From contig DLIG01000021.1 in NCBI GenBank assembly GCA_002483605.1, positions 108,260-169,462 of the forward strand: a stretch of 61,203 nucleotides of DNA. The letters run 5' to 3'. Of the stretch, positions 24,181 to 33,377 are shown piece after piece (the first letter of the stretch is position 1; every line of letters begins with the position of its first letter). The stretch comes from Sulfurovum sp. UBA7648 (GTDB lineage: Bacteria > Campylobacterota > Campylobacteria > Campylobacterales > Sulfurovaceae). The notes below the pieces were generated by a model. The model did no database searches. It saw nothing but the letters and a program-made list of their open reading frames with translations, and was not told the DNA's origin. Both the position numbers and the translations under genes were made by a program.

Positions 24181-25620
24181 TTAATAAATAGACACGCTTT
24201 TTATCTCTGTAAACTCTTCAAGAGCCCATCTAGGTCCTTCTCTTCCAATACCTGATAGTTTAACGCCTCCATACGGCTGTACATCAAATCTCAAAGTCGG
24301 TATCTCATTTATAACAACCCCGCCTGATTCGCTGTCATCTATAAATCTTTGTGCCAAAGGCAGATCATTGGTAAATATGCTAAACTGCAAACCATACGGC
24401 GAGTTGTTCATCTTGGCTACTGCTGTTTCATAATTTGGTACTTTGACTAGGCTGACGATAGGGGCAAATACTTCTTCGCAGATTATATTCATTTCATCAG
24501 TAACATCAGCCATTATCGTTGGAGGGAAAATGTTATCTTTCAATTCTCCCCCAGCTATTGCTCGGGCACCCTCTTTTATTGCCGAGTTTACCCAGCTTAA
24601 TGCTCTTATCTTGGCGTCTTCATTGATAAGAGGCCCCATAAATGTATTAGCATCATATGGACTGCCGACTTTTAGCTTGCCGCTCTCTTTAGCAATTGCA
24701 TTTGCAAATTCATCGTAGATATCTTCGTGTACATATATGCGCTGCAAAGAGATACAAACTTGTCCGCTATTGTAAAATGCACCGTACGCACAACGAATGG
24801 CTGCAAGTGTGATATCAGCGCTTTTGTCTATAAAAGTCGCTGCATTTCCGCCAAGCTCCAAGGCTATTTTTTTGATACCGGCGTTATTGGATATGATTCG
24901 GCCGACACCTACTGAGCCGGTAAAGCTCACTACTCTAGGAATAGGGCTTTTGACTAATGCAGAACCTACTTCGGCATCTCCGTATACTACGCTTAGAGCG
25001 TCTTTGATCGCGTATTTTGAATTTATAAAAAGCTCAGCCAGCATTGATGCACACATAGGCGCTTCCGGAGTTGGTTTAAGTACCACGCAGTTTCCTGCAC
25101 CAAGGGCTGGTGCTAGTTTGTGTGCTATGAGATTGAGAGGAAAATTAAACGGAGTGATACAAACTACGACTCCACAGGGAACTCTTTTGAAATATGATAA
25201 TGTTTTGCGTCCGCTGGGCATAATATCCGTTGGTATCGTCTCACCGCCAAAATTGGCTAGAGCCATGGCAGTTAAGCGTATTGTTTCAGCACATCTGCTA
25301 GCTTCTATACGAGAAAAATGTATAGGTTTTGCTACTTCATGAGTGATCATCATGGCAAACTCTTCACTTTGTTCGTCAAGCTTGTCTGCCACGTCATTTA
25401 GCCATGCTATACGTTGATGCAAAGGGGCCTCTTTGGCTGTCTTGGTTGCATTAAGAGCAATTTGCAAAGCTTTTTTTGCATCGCTTGCATCGCAAATCGG
25501 AGCTTTTGAAACCACTTCACTGCTAAAAGGATTCTTTTGTTCTGTATAATTGTTTTTATGCTCTATATTTGAGCCTAAAAAAAGTTTGGCTTCTTTGATT
25601 AATGCCACATTAACCTCCAT
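24181..25620 (-). CDS. aldehyde dehydrogenase, NAD(P)-dependent
   Basis: 479 residues, full-length ALDH. ITPFNFPLNL (155-164) replaces the usual PWNFPL start, FTGSVGVGR (233-241) is the cofactor loop, E255 in LELGGNA is the general base and C289 in NSGQVCIS the nucleophile. EEVFAPIVSLVKV and PYGLQFSIFT follow. The closest overall style is the GapN-like or lactaldehyde group, so substrates such as glyceraldehyde-3-phosphate or short aldehydes are possible; the sequence does not decide. Not next to an obvious pathway partner. Confidence 0.92.
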   Translation of the reverse strand: MEVNVALIKEAKLFLGSNIEHKNNYTEQKNPFSSEVVSKAPICDASDAKKALQIALNATKTAKEAPLHQRIAWLNDVADKLDEQSEEFAMMITHEVAKPIHFSRIEASRCAETIRLTAMALANFGGETIPTDIMPSGRKTLSYFKRVPCGVVVCITPFNFPLNLIAHKLAPALGAGNCVVLKPTPEAPMCASMLAELFINSKYAIKDALSVVYGDAEVGSALVKSPIPRVVSFTGSVGVGRIISNNAGIKKIALELGGNAATFIDKSADITLAAIRCAYGAFYNSGQVCISLQRIYVHEDIYDEFANAIAKESGKLKVGSPYDANTFMGPLINEDAKIRALSWVNSAIKEGARAIAGGELKDNIFPPTIMADVTDEMNIICEEVFAPIVSLVKVPNYETAVAKMNNSPYGLQFSIFTNDLPLAQRFIDDSESGGVVINEIPTLRFDVQPYGGVKLSGIGREGPRWALEEFTEIKSVSIY

Positions 25621-25770
25621 ATTAATATTTAAGCGACCAGCTAAAAAGTCGCTGCACTAAAGACTCAATTTAATCTTATTATATCTGAGTGTAATTAAAA
25701 ATATCACAATGTTTAACTATGTTTTAGGTATAATCGCCCTAATTTAAAGAAACATTTTTTGGAGCACGAT

Positions 25771-26688
25771 ATGAATGAAGCAAAATATATTTGGATGAAT
25801 GGCGAATTTAAGCCTTGGCATGAAGCTACTACGCATGTATTATCTCACACCCTGCATTACGGGAACGGAGTAATTGAAGGGACAAAGGCTTATAAAACAG
25901 CTAAAGGTTATGCCATTTTTCGTTTAAATGATCACACGAAAAGATTACTTGAATCTGCCAAAATGACACATCTAAATATTCCATACAGCGCGCAAGAGTT
26001 AAACGATGCTCAAGTGGAACTTCTTCGCAGAAATGAGTTTACAGGGGATAATGTCTATATCAGACCATTCGCATTTTTGGGTTATGGCGTAATGGGAGTT
26101 TATCACAAAGATGCTCCTGTTACTACGGCAATTGCCGCTTGGGAATGGGGTGCGTACCTAGGAGAAGAGGGGATGAAAAAAGGTATCAAGCTCAAAATCG
26201 TATCTATGAATCGTCCTTCCAATACATCTGCTATGGGCAAAGCAAAAGCAACCGCTAATTATCTCAATAGCCAAATGGCAAAATTTGAAGCAATTGATTG
26301 CGGTTATGAAGAGGCATTGCTTCTTGACGATCAAGGTTATGTAGCCGAGGCTAGCGGAGCGGCGTTTTTTATGGTAAAAGACGGTGTGCTAATTTCTCCT
26401 CCAAATGATAACTCATTGGCATCGATTACGCAAAAAACTGTAATTGAGATGGCTAAAAAGATGGGGATCAAAGTCAAACGACGCAGAATTTCAAGAGAAG
26501 AAGTTTATGTAGCTGATGAAGCATTTTTGACAGGAACTGCAGCAGAAATCACTCCTGTTCGCCTTATAGATGCAAGGGTCATAGGCAATGGCGGCAGAGG
26601 CGAAATAACAGAAAAATTACAATCAGCATATTTTGATATAGTTTTTGGCAGAAATCCTGATTTCGAGCATTATCTTACTTATATTTAA
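25771..26688 (+). CDS. ilvE: branched-chain amino-acid aminotransferase
   Basis: Final transamination of valine, leucine and isoleucine. 305 residues from ATG 25771, preceded by GGAG at 25761-25764; the in-frame TTG 25759 sits on that site and is rejected. Fold type IV: LHYGNGVIEGTKAY (28-41), YIRPFAFLG, the PLP lysine K159 in KAKATANYLNSQ, EALLLDDQGYVAEASGAAFFMV and EAFLTGTAAEITPV. It leads a run with an SPFH protein 16 bases after and hisIE beyond. Confidence 0.95.
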   Translation: MNEAKYIWMNGEFKPWHEATTHVLSHTLHYGNGVIEGTKAYKTAKGYAIFRLNDHTKRLLESAKMTHLNIPYSAQELNDAQVELLRRNEFTGDNVYIRPFAFLGYGVMGVYHKDAPVTTAIAAWEWGAYLGEEGMKKGIKLKIVSMNRPSNTSAMGKAKATANYLNSQMAKFEAIDCGYEEALLLDDQGYVAEASGAAFFMVKDGVLISPPNDNSLASITQKTVIEMAKKMGIKVKRRRISREEVYVADEAFLTGTAAEITPVRLIDARVIGNGGRGEITEKLQSAYFDIVFGRNPDFEHYLTYI

Positions 26689-26704
26689 AAAGGAAAATTA
26701 ACTT

Positions 26705-27748
26705 ATGCCGGCAGATATGAATGATTATTTTAAAAAGAAAAAACCGGAACCAAGCAGCGGTTCCAATAATAATGACGGATTTAATTTCCCTCAAAACCCT
26801 TTTTGGGACGGTAAACAAGTCCCGGTTTGGGCTATAATAACAGGAGCTTTGATAGTACTGCTTGTGCTGTTTAGGCCTTTTACCGTTATCAATTCAGGTG
26901 AAGTCGGAATCAAAGTAACATTTGGTAAATTCAGTCCCGAACCTCTAAATCCCGGGCTGCATTTTTATATACCGATGTTTGAACAAATCATACCTGTAAA
27001 TACAAAAATAAGACTTATTACATATAGCGACAAAGAGACTTCATCTGTCGGCGAAAATATGGCTACAAAATACGGCTCAAGCACAGACGGATTTGAGGGC
27101 GGCGTAAAGATAAATCCATCTATCCAAGTGCTTGATAAAAGAGGATTGACTGTTGCTATCGATATAGCAGTGCAATATCAACTTAGAGCTGCTACTGCTC
27201 CTGAGACTATAGAAAAATGGGGAGCTAGCTGGGAAGAAAAGATCATCAATTCTAAAGTCAGAGAAGTCGTACGCGATGTCGTAGGCCAATATCCGGCCGA
27301 ACAGCTTCCGGAGATGAGAAATGAGATAGCTAAATCTATCCAAGCCAAGATCACAGCCAAAATAGATGCTTTGCAAGGTGCGCCGGTTCTTATCTCATCA
27401 GTGGAGCTTAGAAACATAGATCTCCCGGCAAAAATAAAAGACCAAATAGAAAGAGTTCAGATAGCCAAGCAGGAAGTAACCATAGCAGAACAGCAAAAAG
27501 AGCAAGCCAAACAATTAGCCGATAAGATCACTATAGAAGCTGAAGCACAAGCAAATGCAAATAGAGTAATTGCAAGTTCTCTTTCTCCGCAATTGGTTCA
27601 AATGGAACAGATAAAAGTCCAAGGCAAGTTCAACGAAGCGCTCAAAGTAAATAAAGATGCCAAGATATTTTTAACTCCAGGCGGAGCGGTACCAAATATA
27701 TGGGTGGATATGAAAAATAGCAAACAACAAATAAGTACACAACAATAG
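26705..27748 (+). CDS. SPFH/prohibitin-like membrane protein (HflK type)
   Basis: 347 residues. A Pro/Ser/Asn-rich cytoplasmic head with FFWDG-like region leads to one helix (VWAIITGALIVLLVLFRPF, about 40-58). The SPFH domain follows (VINSGEVGIKVTFGKF, ...LNPGLHFYIPMFEQIIPV), and then a coiled coil rich in Ala/Gln/Lys (QIAKQEVTIAEQQKEQAKQLADKITIEAEAQANANR). Relatives form scaffolds around FtsH or at membrane microdomains; single HflK-like copies are usual in Campylobacterota. The start may be ATG 26705 or 26717. Confidence 0.88.
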   Translation: MPADMNDYFKKKKPEPSSGSNNNDGFNFPQNPFWDGKQVPVWAIITGALIVLLVLFRPFTVINSGEVGIKVTFGKFSPEPLNPGLHFYIPMFEQIIPVNTKIRLITYSDKETSSVGENMATKYGSSTDGFEGGVKINPSIQVLDKRGLTVAIDIAVQYQLRAATAPETIEKWGASWEEKIINSKVREVVRDVVGQYPAEQLPEMRNEIAKSIQAKITAKIDALQGAPVLISSVELRNIDLPAKIKDQIERVQIAKQEVTIAEQQKEQAKQLADKITIEAEAQANANRVIASSLSPQLVQMEQIKVQGKFNEALKVNKDAKIFLTPGGAVPNIWVDMKNSKQQISTQQ

Positions 27749-27755
27749 AGGAATT

Positions 27756-28418
27756 ATGAATATAGACTGGAATAAGACACCGCTTGTGCCGACAATTGTC
27801 CAAGAGGCTTCTACTAATGAAGTGTTGATGCTCGCATATATGAATCAAGAAGCTTTTGAGCTTACTAAAAGTACAGGTTTTGCACACTATTTCAGTCGCA
27901 GCAAACAACGTATTTGGAAAAAAGGAGAAAGCTCCAATCATACCCAAGAGATAATTGATATGCTATTGGATTGTGATAATGATACGGTTTTGTTAAAAGT
28001 AAAACAAAACGGAGTAGCTTGCCATACCGGCCGTAAAAGTTGCTTTTTTACTTCGATCACACAAGATAAGATCATACTGGACCAAGAAGTAGATATAGAT
28101 GCCATATACGGCGTAGTCGATACTCTTTATCATACTATATTAGAGAGAAAATCTAGTAACAATGAGAAGTCTTGGACAAAAATCCTTTTAGAAAGCCCGG
28201 TTTTGCTTCAAGAAAAGATCCAAGAAGAAGCCAAAGAGCTATGCGTAGCTATTTCGGATGAAAGTGACGAGCAAGTTATATATGAAGCAGCTGATCTGCT
28301 GTATCATGCGCTTGTAGGATTGGGTTATAGAGAAATTTCCCCAGATAGGGTCAAACAAGAGCTCGCTAGGAGATTTGGCATTAGCGGAATAGAAGAAAAG
28401 GCTAGCAGGAATAAATAA
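27756..28418 (+). CDS. hisIE: bifunctional phosphoribosyl-AMP cyclohydrolase / PR-ATP pyrophosphatase
   Basis: Second and third steps of histidine synthesis in one chain. 220 residues. The HisI part has LMLAYMNQEAFELT, GFAHYFSRSKQRIWKKGESS, LDCDNDTVLLKVKQ and CHTGRKSCFF, which hold the zinc Cys residues. The HisE part from about residue 120 has YHTILERKSS, KIQEEAKEL, DEQVIYEAADLLYHALV, the all-alpha NTP-PPase helices. It is 8 bases after the SPFH gene and ends base-to-base with the converging radical-SAM gene. Confidence 0.96.
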   Translation: MNIDWNKTPLVPTIVQEASTNEVLMLAYMNQEAFELTKSTGFAHYFSRSKQRIWKKGESSNHTQEIIDMLLDCDNDTVLLKVKQNGVACHTGRKSCFFTSITQDKIILDQEVDIDAIYGVVDTLYHTILERKSSNNEKSWTKILLESPVLLQEKIQEEAKELCVAISDESDEQVIYEAADLLYHALVGLGYREISPDRVKQELARRFGISGIEEKASRNK

Positions 28419-29375
28419 TTATATCTTCCAACCAGCCTTGCGCAATGCTTCGTTTATATATGCAACCATAGCATTTTTACTCCATCCGCACCATTTTGGA
28501 GCCAATAAAGTATCATCTGATATACCTGCCGTCATTCTTTGAATAAGAATATGAGGCGGTTTAATTTCAATCGCCATGGTAAGTACAGCAGCATACTCCT
28601 CTTTTGTAATAGGAGCAAATTCTCCGGCTTTGTATTGATTTGCCAAGAGAGTATTTTTAACAACGTATAAAGGGTGATATTTGACAGCATCAACACCCCA
28701 ATTGTAAACCTCTCTCGCGGTAGTTAGCATCATCTCTTGATTTTCTCCGGGCAATCCAAAAATAAGATGGGCACAGACATTCAAATTTTTTGCTTTTGCT
28801 TTTAGTATCGCTTCTTTGGCATTGGCAGCATCATGGCCTCTATTGATCCTCTCTAGAGTTTGATCAAATACTGATTGGACACCAAATTCTATCCATATCT
28901 CTTTTGTTTTGCTAAGTTGGGCTAAGTAATCAAGCACTTCATCTGTTACACTGTCGCTTCTTGTTCCTATACTTAATCCTATCACATCAGGATAACTAAG
29001 TGCTTTATCATAAAGTGTTTTAAGAGTTTCAAATGGTGCATAAGTATTGGTAAATGATTGGAAATAGACCAAAAACTTTTTAATCCCTTGCATTTTCATT
29101 GCTTTTTGCGTGGTGCGAATCTGCAGGTCAAGCTCTTTTAGCTGTTGCTCCAGCAGAGGGTTTTGAGTACTTTTTAGATTTAATGTTATTTTTGCATCTT
29201 TAGCAAGATTTGGGCTGAATGACTCATTTAGACAAAATGTGCATCCTCCCTTGGCAACCGTACCGTCTATATTTGGACATGTAAATCCGCTAAGGCCGAC
29301 AGGAATTTTTGCTACTTTTACTCCAAATTTTGCCTTTAAATAACGGCCGAAAGTAGGTAGTGTTTTTAACTTCAC
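28419..29375 (-). CDS. radical SAM protein, YhcC/TIGR01212 family
   Basis: 318 residues. The cluster motif is C33-x11-C45-x2-C48 (FTCPNIDGTVAKGGCTFC), the long-spaced form of this family. FVYFQSFTNTYAP, VIGLSIGTRSDSV, VEFGVQS-like IEFGVQSVFDQTLERINRGHD and HLIFGLPGE are typical. The biochemical role is not established to my knowledge. Four bases upstream is purF in the same direction, so they share a transcript. Confidence 0.9.
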   Translation of the reverse strand: MKLKTLPTFGRYLKAKFGVKVAKIPVGLSGFTCPNIDGTVAKGGCTFCLNESFSPNLAKDAKITLNLKSTQNPLLEQQLKELDLQIRTTQKAMKMQGIKKFLVYFQSFTNTYAPFETLKTLYDKALSYPDVIGLSIGTRSDSVTDEVLDYLAQLSKTKEIWIEFGVQSVFDQTLERINRGHDAANAKEAILKAKAKNLNVCAHLIFGLPGENQEMMLTTAREVYNWGVDAVKYHPLYVVKNTLLANQYKAGEFAPITKEEYAAVLTMAIEIKPPHILIQRMTAGISDDTLLAPKWCGWSKNAMVAYINEALRKAGWKI

Positions 29376-29378
29376 TTA

Positions 29379-30758
29379 TTATAGATCCAAATCATTACAT
29401 CCCGGACTTTGCGCACTTCCTCCGGCAAAATAATTGCCGTCAAAACTAACCAAAGAATATTTGCGTTCGTTTCCGAGTGATTCTGTAAGTCCCTCTACAG
29501 ATAAGAATCCTAAAGAATCTGCGCCGATTTGTTCTGCAATCTCTTCTGGAGTATGTTTTGCTGAAACCAGTTCGGTTTGTGTAGGAGTATCTATACCGTA
29601 TCTGCAAGGAAATTTAATTTCAGGTGCTGCGATACGCATATGTACTTCACTCGCACCTGCATCTTTTAGCATTTTGACAATTTGTTTAGAGGTTGTACCT
29701 CTAACTAACGAGTCGTCTATAATGGCTATTTTTTTGCCTTTGATGAGGCTTGAGATAGGTGAGAGTTTTAGTTTGACCTTGAGGTCTCTTATCTCTTGGG
29801 TTGGCTCTATAAATGTTCTGCCGACATAGTGATTTCTTACTATCGCCATCTCAAAAGGTACACCAAGCCCATCGGCGTATCCTCTTGCAGCAGCTACGCC
29901 GCTATCTGGAACAGGAAGTACCAAATCTACATCTGCTGGTTGTTCATAGGCCAGTCTTTTACCCATTGTAAGTCTTGACTCATATACATTTGTTCCGTCA
30001 ATAATAGAATCGGGTCTCGCAAAATATATATATTCAAATGCACAAGGATGGAAATCAGGCTCAAAAACTTGCTCAGATATAGGTTCTTTATTTTTTTTGT
30101 CAAATATAAGCATCTCTCCAGGGCGCACGTCTCTTATGAATGTTGCGCCAAGCAGATCAAATGCACAAGTTTCGCTGGCTACTATCCATCCTCCATCAGG
30201 AAGCTTGCCTAGGCTAAGAGGGCGGATACCGAATCTATCTCGAATAACAAACATCTTTGAACGGCTTTGAATTACTAGGCAATACGCACCTTCGATTCTA
30301 GTAAGCATATCTTTGATACGGTCAACCAGTTTATCTTTTTGGCTCTTGGCGATCAGATGAACTATATTTTCCGTATCCATGCCGGTTTGAAATATAGCGC
30401 CCTTGGCGATAAGGTCGCTTCTTACTTCATTTTTATTTACCAAATTACCGTTGTGCGCTACTGAAATTTCACCTAGTTTATATCTAGCAAAAACAGGCTG
30501 GGCATCAAATATGGAATCACTTCCTGCTGTTGAATAACGGTTATGTCCGATAGCACAACAAGTACCGCCGAGTATTTTAAATGCTTCTTCATCAAAAACA
30601 TCAGTTACTAATCCTCTTTTTTTGACCAAATTGATTTTTTTGCCGTCAGCACTGCTGATCCCGCTTGATTCTTGTCCGCGATGCTGCATAGAAAAAAGTG
30701 CATAATAAGCATTTTTTGCCGCATCCTCTGATCCATAAATTCCTACAATGGCACACAT
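29379..30758 (-). CDS. purF: amidophosphoribosyltransferase
   Basis: First step of purine synthesis. 459 residues. The Ntn glutaminase starts MCAIVGIYGSE, with Cys2 as nucleophile after Met removal, so no propeptide is needed; SMQHRGQESSGI, GHNRYSTAGS and VAHNGNLVNK follow. The phosphoribosyltransferase part has PVPDSGVAAARGYA and the PRPP loop IAIIDDSLVRGTTSKQIV (about 350-367). It lies between dapB and the radical-SAM gene, 16 bases from dapB. Confidence 0.97.
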   Translation of the reverse strand: MCAIVGIYGSEDAAKNAYYALFSMQHRGQESSGISSADGKKINLVKKRGLVTDVFDEEAFKILGGTCCAIGHNRYSTAGSDSIFDAQPVFARYKLGEISVAHNGNLVNKNEVRSDLIAKGAIFQTGMDTENIVHLIAKSQKDKLVDRIKDMLTRIEGAYCLVIQSRSKMFVIRDRFGIRPLSLGKLPDGGWIVASETCAFDLLGATFIRDVRPGEMLIFDKKNKEPISEQVFEPDFHPCAFEYIYFARPDSIIDGTNVYESRLTMGKRLAYEQPADVDLVLPVPDSGVAAARGYADGLGVPFEMAIVRNHYVGRTFIEPTQEIRDLKVKLKLSPISSLIKGKKIAIIDDSLVRGTTSKQIVKMLKDAGASEVHMRIAAPEIKFPCRYGIDTPTQTELVSAKHTPEEIAEQIGADSLGFLSVEGLTESLGNERKYSLVSFDGNYFAGGSAQSPGCNDLDL

Positions 30759-30774
30759 ATATTATTCCTTTTAT

Positions 30775-31542
30775 TTATAACCCTAAAGCATCGTTGATGC
30801 TGTATAGCCCGTTTTTTTGACCTACAAGCCATTTAGCAGCACGAAGCGCACCTTTTGAAAAAGTTTCTCTGCTTGTTGCGGTATGGTTGAGCTCTAAAAA
30901 TTCACCGTCATTATAGAAACCGACAGTATGTCTACCTACGATATCTCCGCCGCGAAGCGCCATTACGCCTATCTCGTCTTTGGTTCTTGCTCCAATTACA
31001 CCGTCTCTGCCGCTTATACGTACTTTATCCAGATCAACGCCTCTGCCCTCTGCAGCAAATTCAGCTAATGTTAGAGCTGTGCCGCTTGGAGCGTCAACTT
31101 TATGACGATGATGCTGTTCTACTATCTCTATATCAAAATCTTTTAGTGTGGCAGCTACTTTTTTGACAAGCATCTTCAAAAGCGCAATTCCGGCTGACAT
31201 ATTGGTAGCATAAAGTACAGGCATCTCTTGGGCTGCATCATTGAGCAGATTTTGCTGATGAATATTCAATCCTGTTGTAGCTATGACAAGCGGAGTAGGG
31301 TTTTTGAGAGCTTCTTCGCATAATTCGCCGGTGGCTTCAGGCGCAGAAAAATCTATAACCACATCAGATGCTTTAAGAAGTTCTTTCATGCTATTTGTGA
31401 CCAATACTCCTTTTGGGGCATCTTGTTTTAATTCGTCAAACACATGAAGCGCACTAAGGATCAATTCTTTGTCTTGCGCTATATTTTCTATCAATAGTGT
31501 TCCTACACGCCCCGTGCTTCCTACTATACCTACTTTTATCAT
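30775..31542 (-). CDS. dapB: 4-hydroxy-tetrahydrodipicolinate reductase
   Basis: Lysine and cell-wall diaminopimelate synthesis. 255 residues. The nucleotide loop is GIVGSTGRVGTLL (5-17); IDFSAPEAT and TTGLN come next. The active-site histidines are in VEQHHRHKVDAPSGTALTLAE (about 141-161), with Lys before DAPSGTA. The trxB stop (31543-31545) abuts the dapB ATG (31542) exactly, so these are one operon with purF. Confidence 0.96.
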   Translation of the reverse strand: MIKVGIVGSTGRVGTLLIENIAQDKELILSALHVFDELKQDAPKGVLVTNSMKELLKASDVVIDFSAPEATGELCEEALKNPTPLVIATTGLNIHQQNLLNDAAQEMPVLYATNMSAGIALLKMLVKKVAATLKDFDIEIVEQHHRHKVDAPSGTALTLAEFAAEGRGVDLDKVRISGRDGVIGARTKDEIGVMALRGGDIVGRHTVGFYNDGEFLELNHTATSRETFSKGALRAAKWLVGQKNGLYSINDALGL

Positions 31543-32481
31543 TTATGACCTTTCTTGGAGATAAGATATAACTTCTAACGCAGCAATTGCACCGTCGCCT
31601 GCTGCAGATATTACTTGTTTTGGCGCATCTATGCGGATATCGCCTGCAGCAAAAAGTCCTTCAACGGATGTGTGCATTTTGAGGTTGACTATGACTTGGC
31701 CTTGCTCATTGACATCACATAAAAAATTATTGCTAGATGTTTTTAAAACACTATTGTTTACATTATGCCCTACAAAAACAAATATTCCAGGAATTTCCAG
31801 CTTGACTTCATTTTTGTTTTTATCTTCGAGCAAAATACTGTTTACGCCCATATTGTCACCTAATATTTTGGTTACGGTTGTATCTAATAATATCTCGATA
31901 TTCTCTTTATTTTGCACTCTTTGCACAGTAGACGGCGCTGCCCTGAAGCTCTCTCTTCTATGGACAAGATAAACTTTGGAACATATGTTGGAGAGATAAT
32001 ATGCTTCTTCAAGAGCAGTATCACCGCCTCCAAGCACCGCAACTTCTTTGTTTTTGTAAAAAAATCCGTCACAAGTAGCACAAGTGCTCACACCTTTGCC
32101 GAAAAACTCATCTTCACCAATAATGCCAGCTCTTTTTGGAGTGCTTCCTGTGCAAACTATTACACTTTTTGCCGATACGGGATCTTTGCCTGCGATTTGT
32201 ATAGAGAAGTTTTCACCTTCTTTTTGGATTTGTAAAACTTCATCCATCCGATGTTCTAATCCAAAATGAAAACATTGTTTTTGCCAATTGTCCATAAAAT
32301 CCATACCGCTTTTTGTATGATCAAAAAATCCAGGGTAGTTTTCTATTTCACTGCTTTGCGTAATTTGCCCGCCAGGCAATCCTTTTTCAAAAAGGACAAC
32401 ATTTTTTAGTCCGCCTCTAGTTGTATACATCCCTGCAGTTAGTCCGGCAGGCCCACCGCCTATAATTGCACAATCTAGCAT
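31543..32481 (-). CDS. trxB: thioredoxin-disulfide reductase
   Basis: 312 residues from ATG 32481, with AAGGAAA before it. A longer in-frame start at 32664 lies within trxA and is rejected. FAD loop CAIIGGGPAGLTAGMY (4-19), redox disulfide C134-A-T-C137 in STCATCDGFFY, NADPH loop VLGGGDTALEEAYYL (about 150-164), C-terminal AAGDIRIDAPKQVISAAGDGA. It reduces TrxA, encoded 133 bases upstream. Confidence 0.96.
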   Translation of the reverse strand: MLDCAIIGGGPAGLTAGMYTTRGGLKNVVLFEKGLPGGQITQSSEIENYPGFFDHTKSGMDFMDNWQKQCFHFGLEHRMDEVLQIQKEGENFSIQIAGKDPVSAKSVIVCTGSTPKRAGIIGEDEFFGKGVSTCATCDGFFYKNKEVAVLGGGDTALEEAYYLSNICSKVYLVHRRESFRAAPSTVQRVQNKENIEILLDTTVTKILGDNMGVNSILLEDKNKNEVKLEIPGIFVFVGHNVNNSVLKTSSNNFLCDVNEQGQVIVNLKMHTSVEGLFAAGDIRIDAPKQVISAAGDGAIAALEVISYLQERS

Positions 32482-32614
32482 AATTTCCTTCTTGGTTGAT
32501 GTAATTTTATTAATACTATATATCTGTCTAATCTTAATTATTGTAGCGATTGTATCTAAAAAGAGGTAAAAAAAGTAAGATAAAAGAGGATTTTTATCCT
32601 CTCTTATGTAGGTT

Positions 32615-32932
32615 TTAAAGAAGTGAGTTAAGTTTTTGGGCAAATGTATCTTTGGATGCAGCACCGATCATTTGATCTACTAATTCTCCATCTTTAAAGA
32701 AAAGAATAGTCGGTATAGATCTGATCCCAAATTTAACAGCAATATCTTGCTCTTCATCAGTATTTACTTTGCAGATGTTAGCTTTTCCTTCAAAATCATT
32801 TGCCAATTCTTCGATCACTGGAGCTATCATGCGGCAAGGCCCGCACCAAGGTGCCCAAAAATCTACTAGAGAAACACCTTCTTTGATAGTTGATTCAAAA
32901 TTACTATTATTTAATTCTATATATTTTCCCAT
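32615..32932 (-). CDS. trxA: thioredoxin
   Basis: 105 residues with the WCGPC site (C30, C33), the PTILFF cis-Pro segment and Asp26-like D24 in LVDFWAPWC. Cytoplasmic. It sits just upstream of trxB on the same strand, forming the reductase pair; the bcp peroxidase and the PrxQ class depend on it. The gap to trxB (32482-32614) holds no gene. Confidence 0.97.
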   Translation of the reverse strand: MGKYIELNNSNFESTIKEGVSLVDFWAPWCGPCRMIAPVIEELANDFEGKANICKVNTDEEQDIAVKFGIRSIPTILFFKDGELVDQMIGAASKDTFAQKLNSLL

Positions 32933-33035
32933 ATTTTTTCCTTGTATAATATTGTATTTTATAATACACTAAATTTCGTATAAAAACTCTTTCTTTATAA
33001 CGATAATGCAACTTTATCTAATCTTGCAAATTTTG

Positions 33036-33377
33036 TCAAGAGTTAAACGTTATTTGGTATATGCTCTCATCGAAACCAACTAAAACATTGTGGTCATATT
33101 CAATGACCGGACGTTTGATAAGACTATTTTCTTGTGTCATCCATTTTATTTTTTGCAGATCATCAAGCTGCATATCGCTTAGCCCTAATTTTTTGTATGT
33201 AGTGCCTTTGCGGTTAAGCAGTTTATCGATACCGGCCTTGTTTGACCAATATGTTATTTGTTCTAAAGTCGCAGGTGTTTTTTTAAAATCTACAAACTCA
33301 TATTCTATGCCAGCCTCGTCTAAAAACACCATAGCCTTTTTGACGCTGCCGCAATTTTTTATACCATATAGTTTCAC
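33036..33377 (-). CDS. ArsC/Spx-family protein (YffB-like)
   Basis: 113 residues. YGIKNCGSVKKAMVFLDEAGIEYEFVDFKK (3-32) is the ArsC/Spx family head with one Cys (C9) in NCGS. RKGTTYKKLGL and IKRPVIEYDHNVLVGFDE are the YffB/Spx-like parts. True arsenate reductase activity is unlikely. The start is GTG 33377, overlapping the TAG of the preceding gene by one base. Confidence 0.9.
   Translation of the reverse strand: MKLYGIKNCGSVKKAMVFLDEAGIEYEFVDFKKTPATLEQITYWSNKAGIDKLLNRKGTTYKKLGLSDMQLDDLQKIKWMTQENSLIKRPVIEYDHNVLVGFDESIYQITFNS

Noticed and set aside
32482..32664. Extended start of trxB at 32664
   Set aside because: It would begin within trxA and add 61 residues with no resemblance to TrxB; ATG 32481 has a good ribosome site and gives MLDCAIIGGG.
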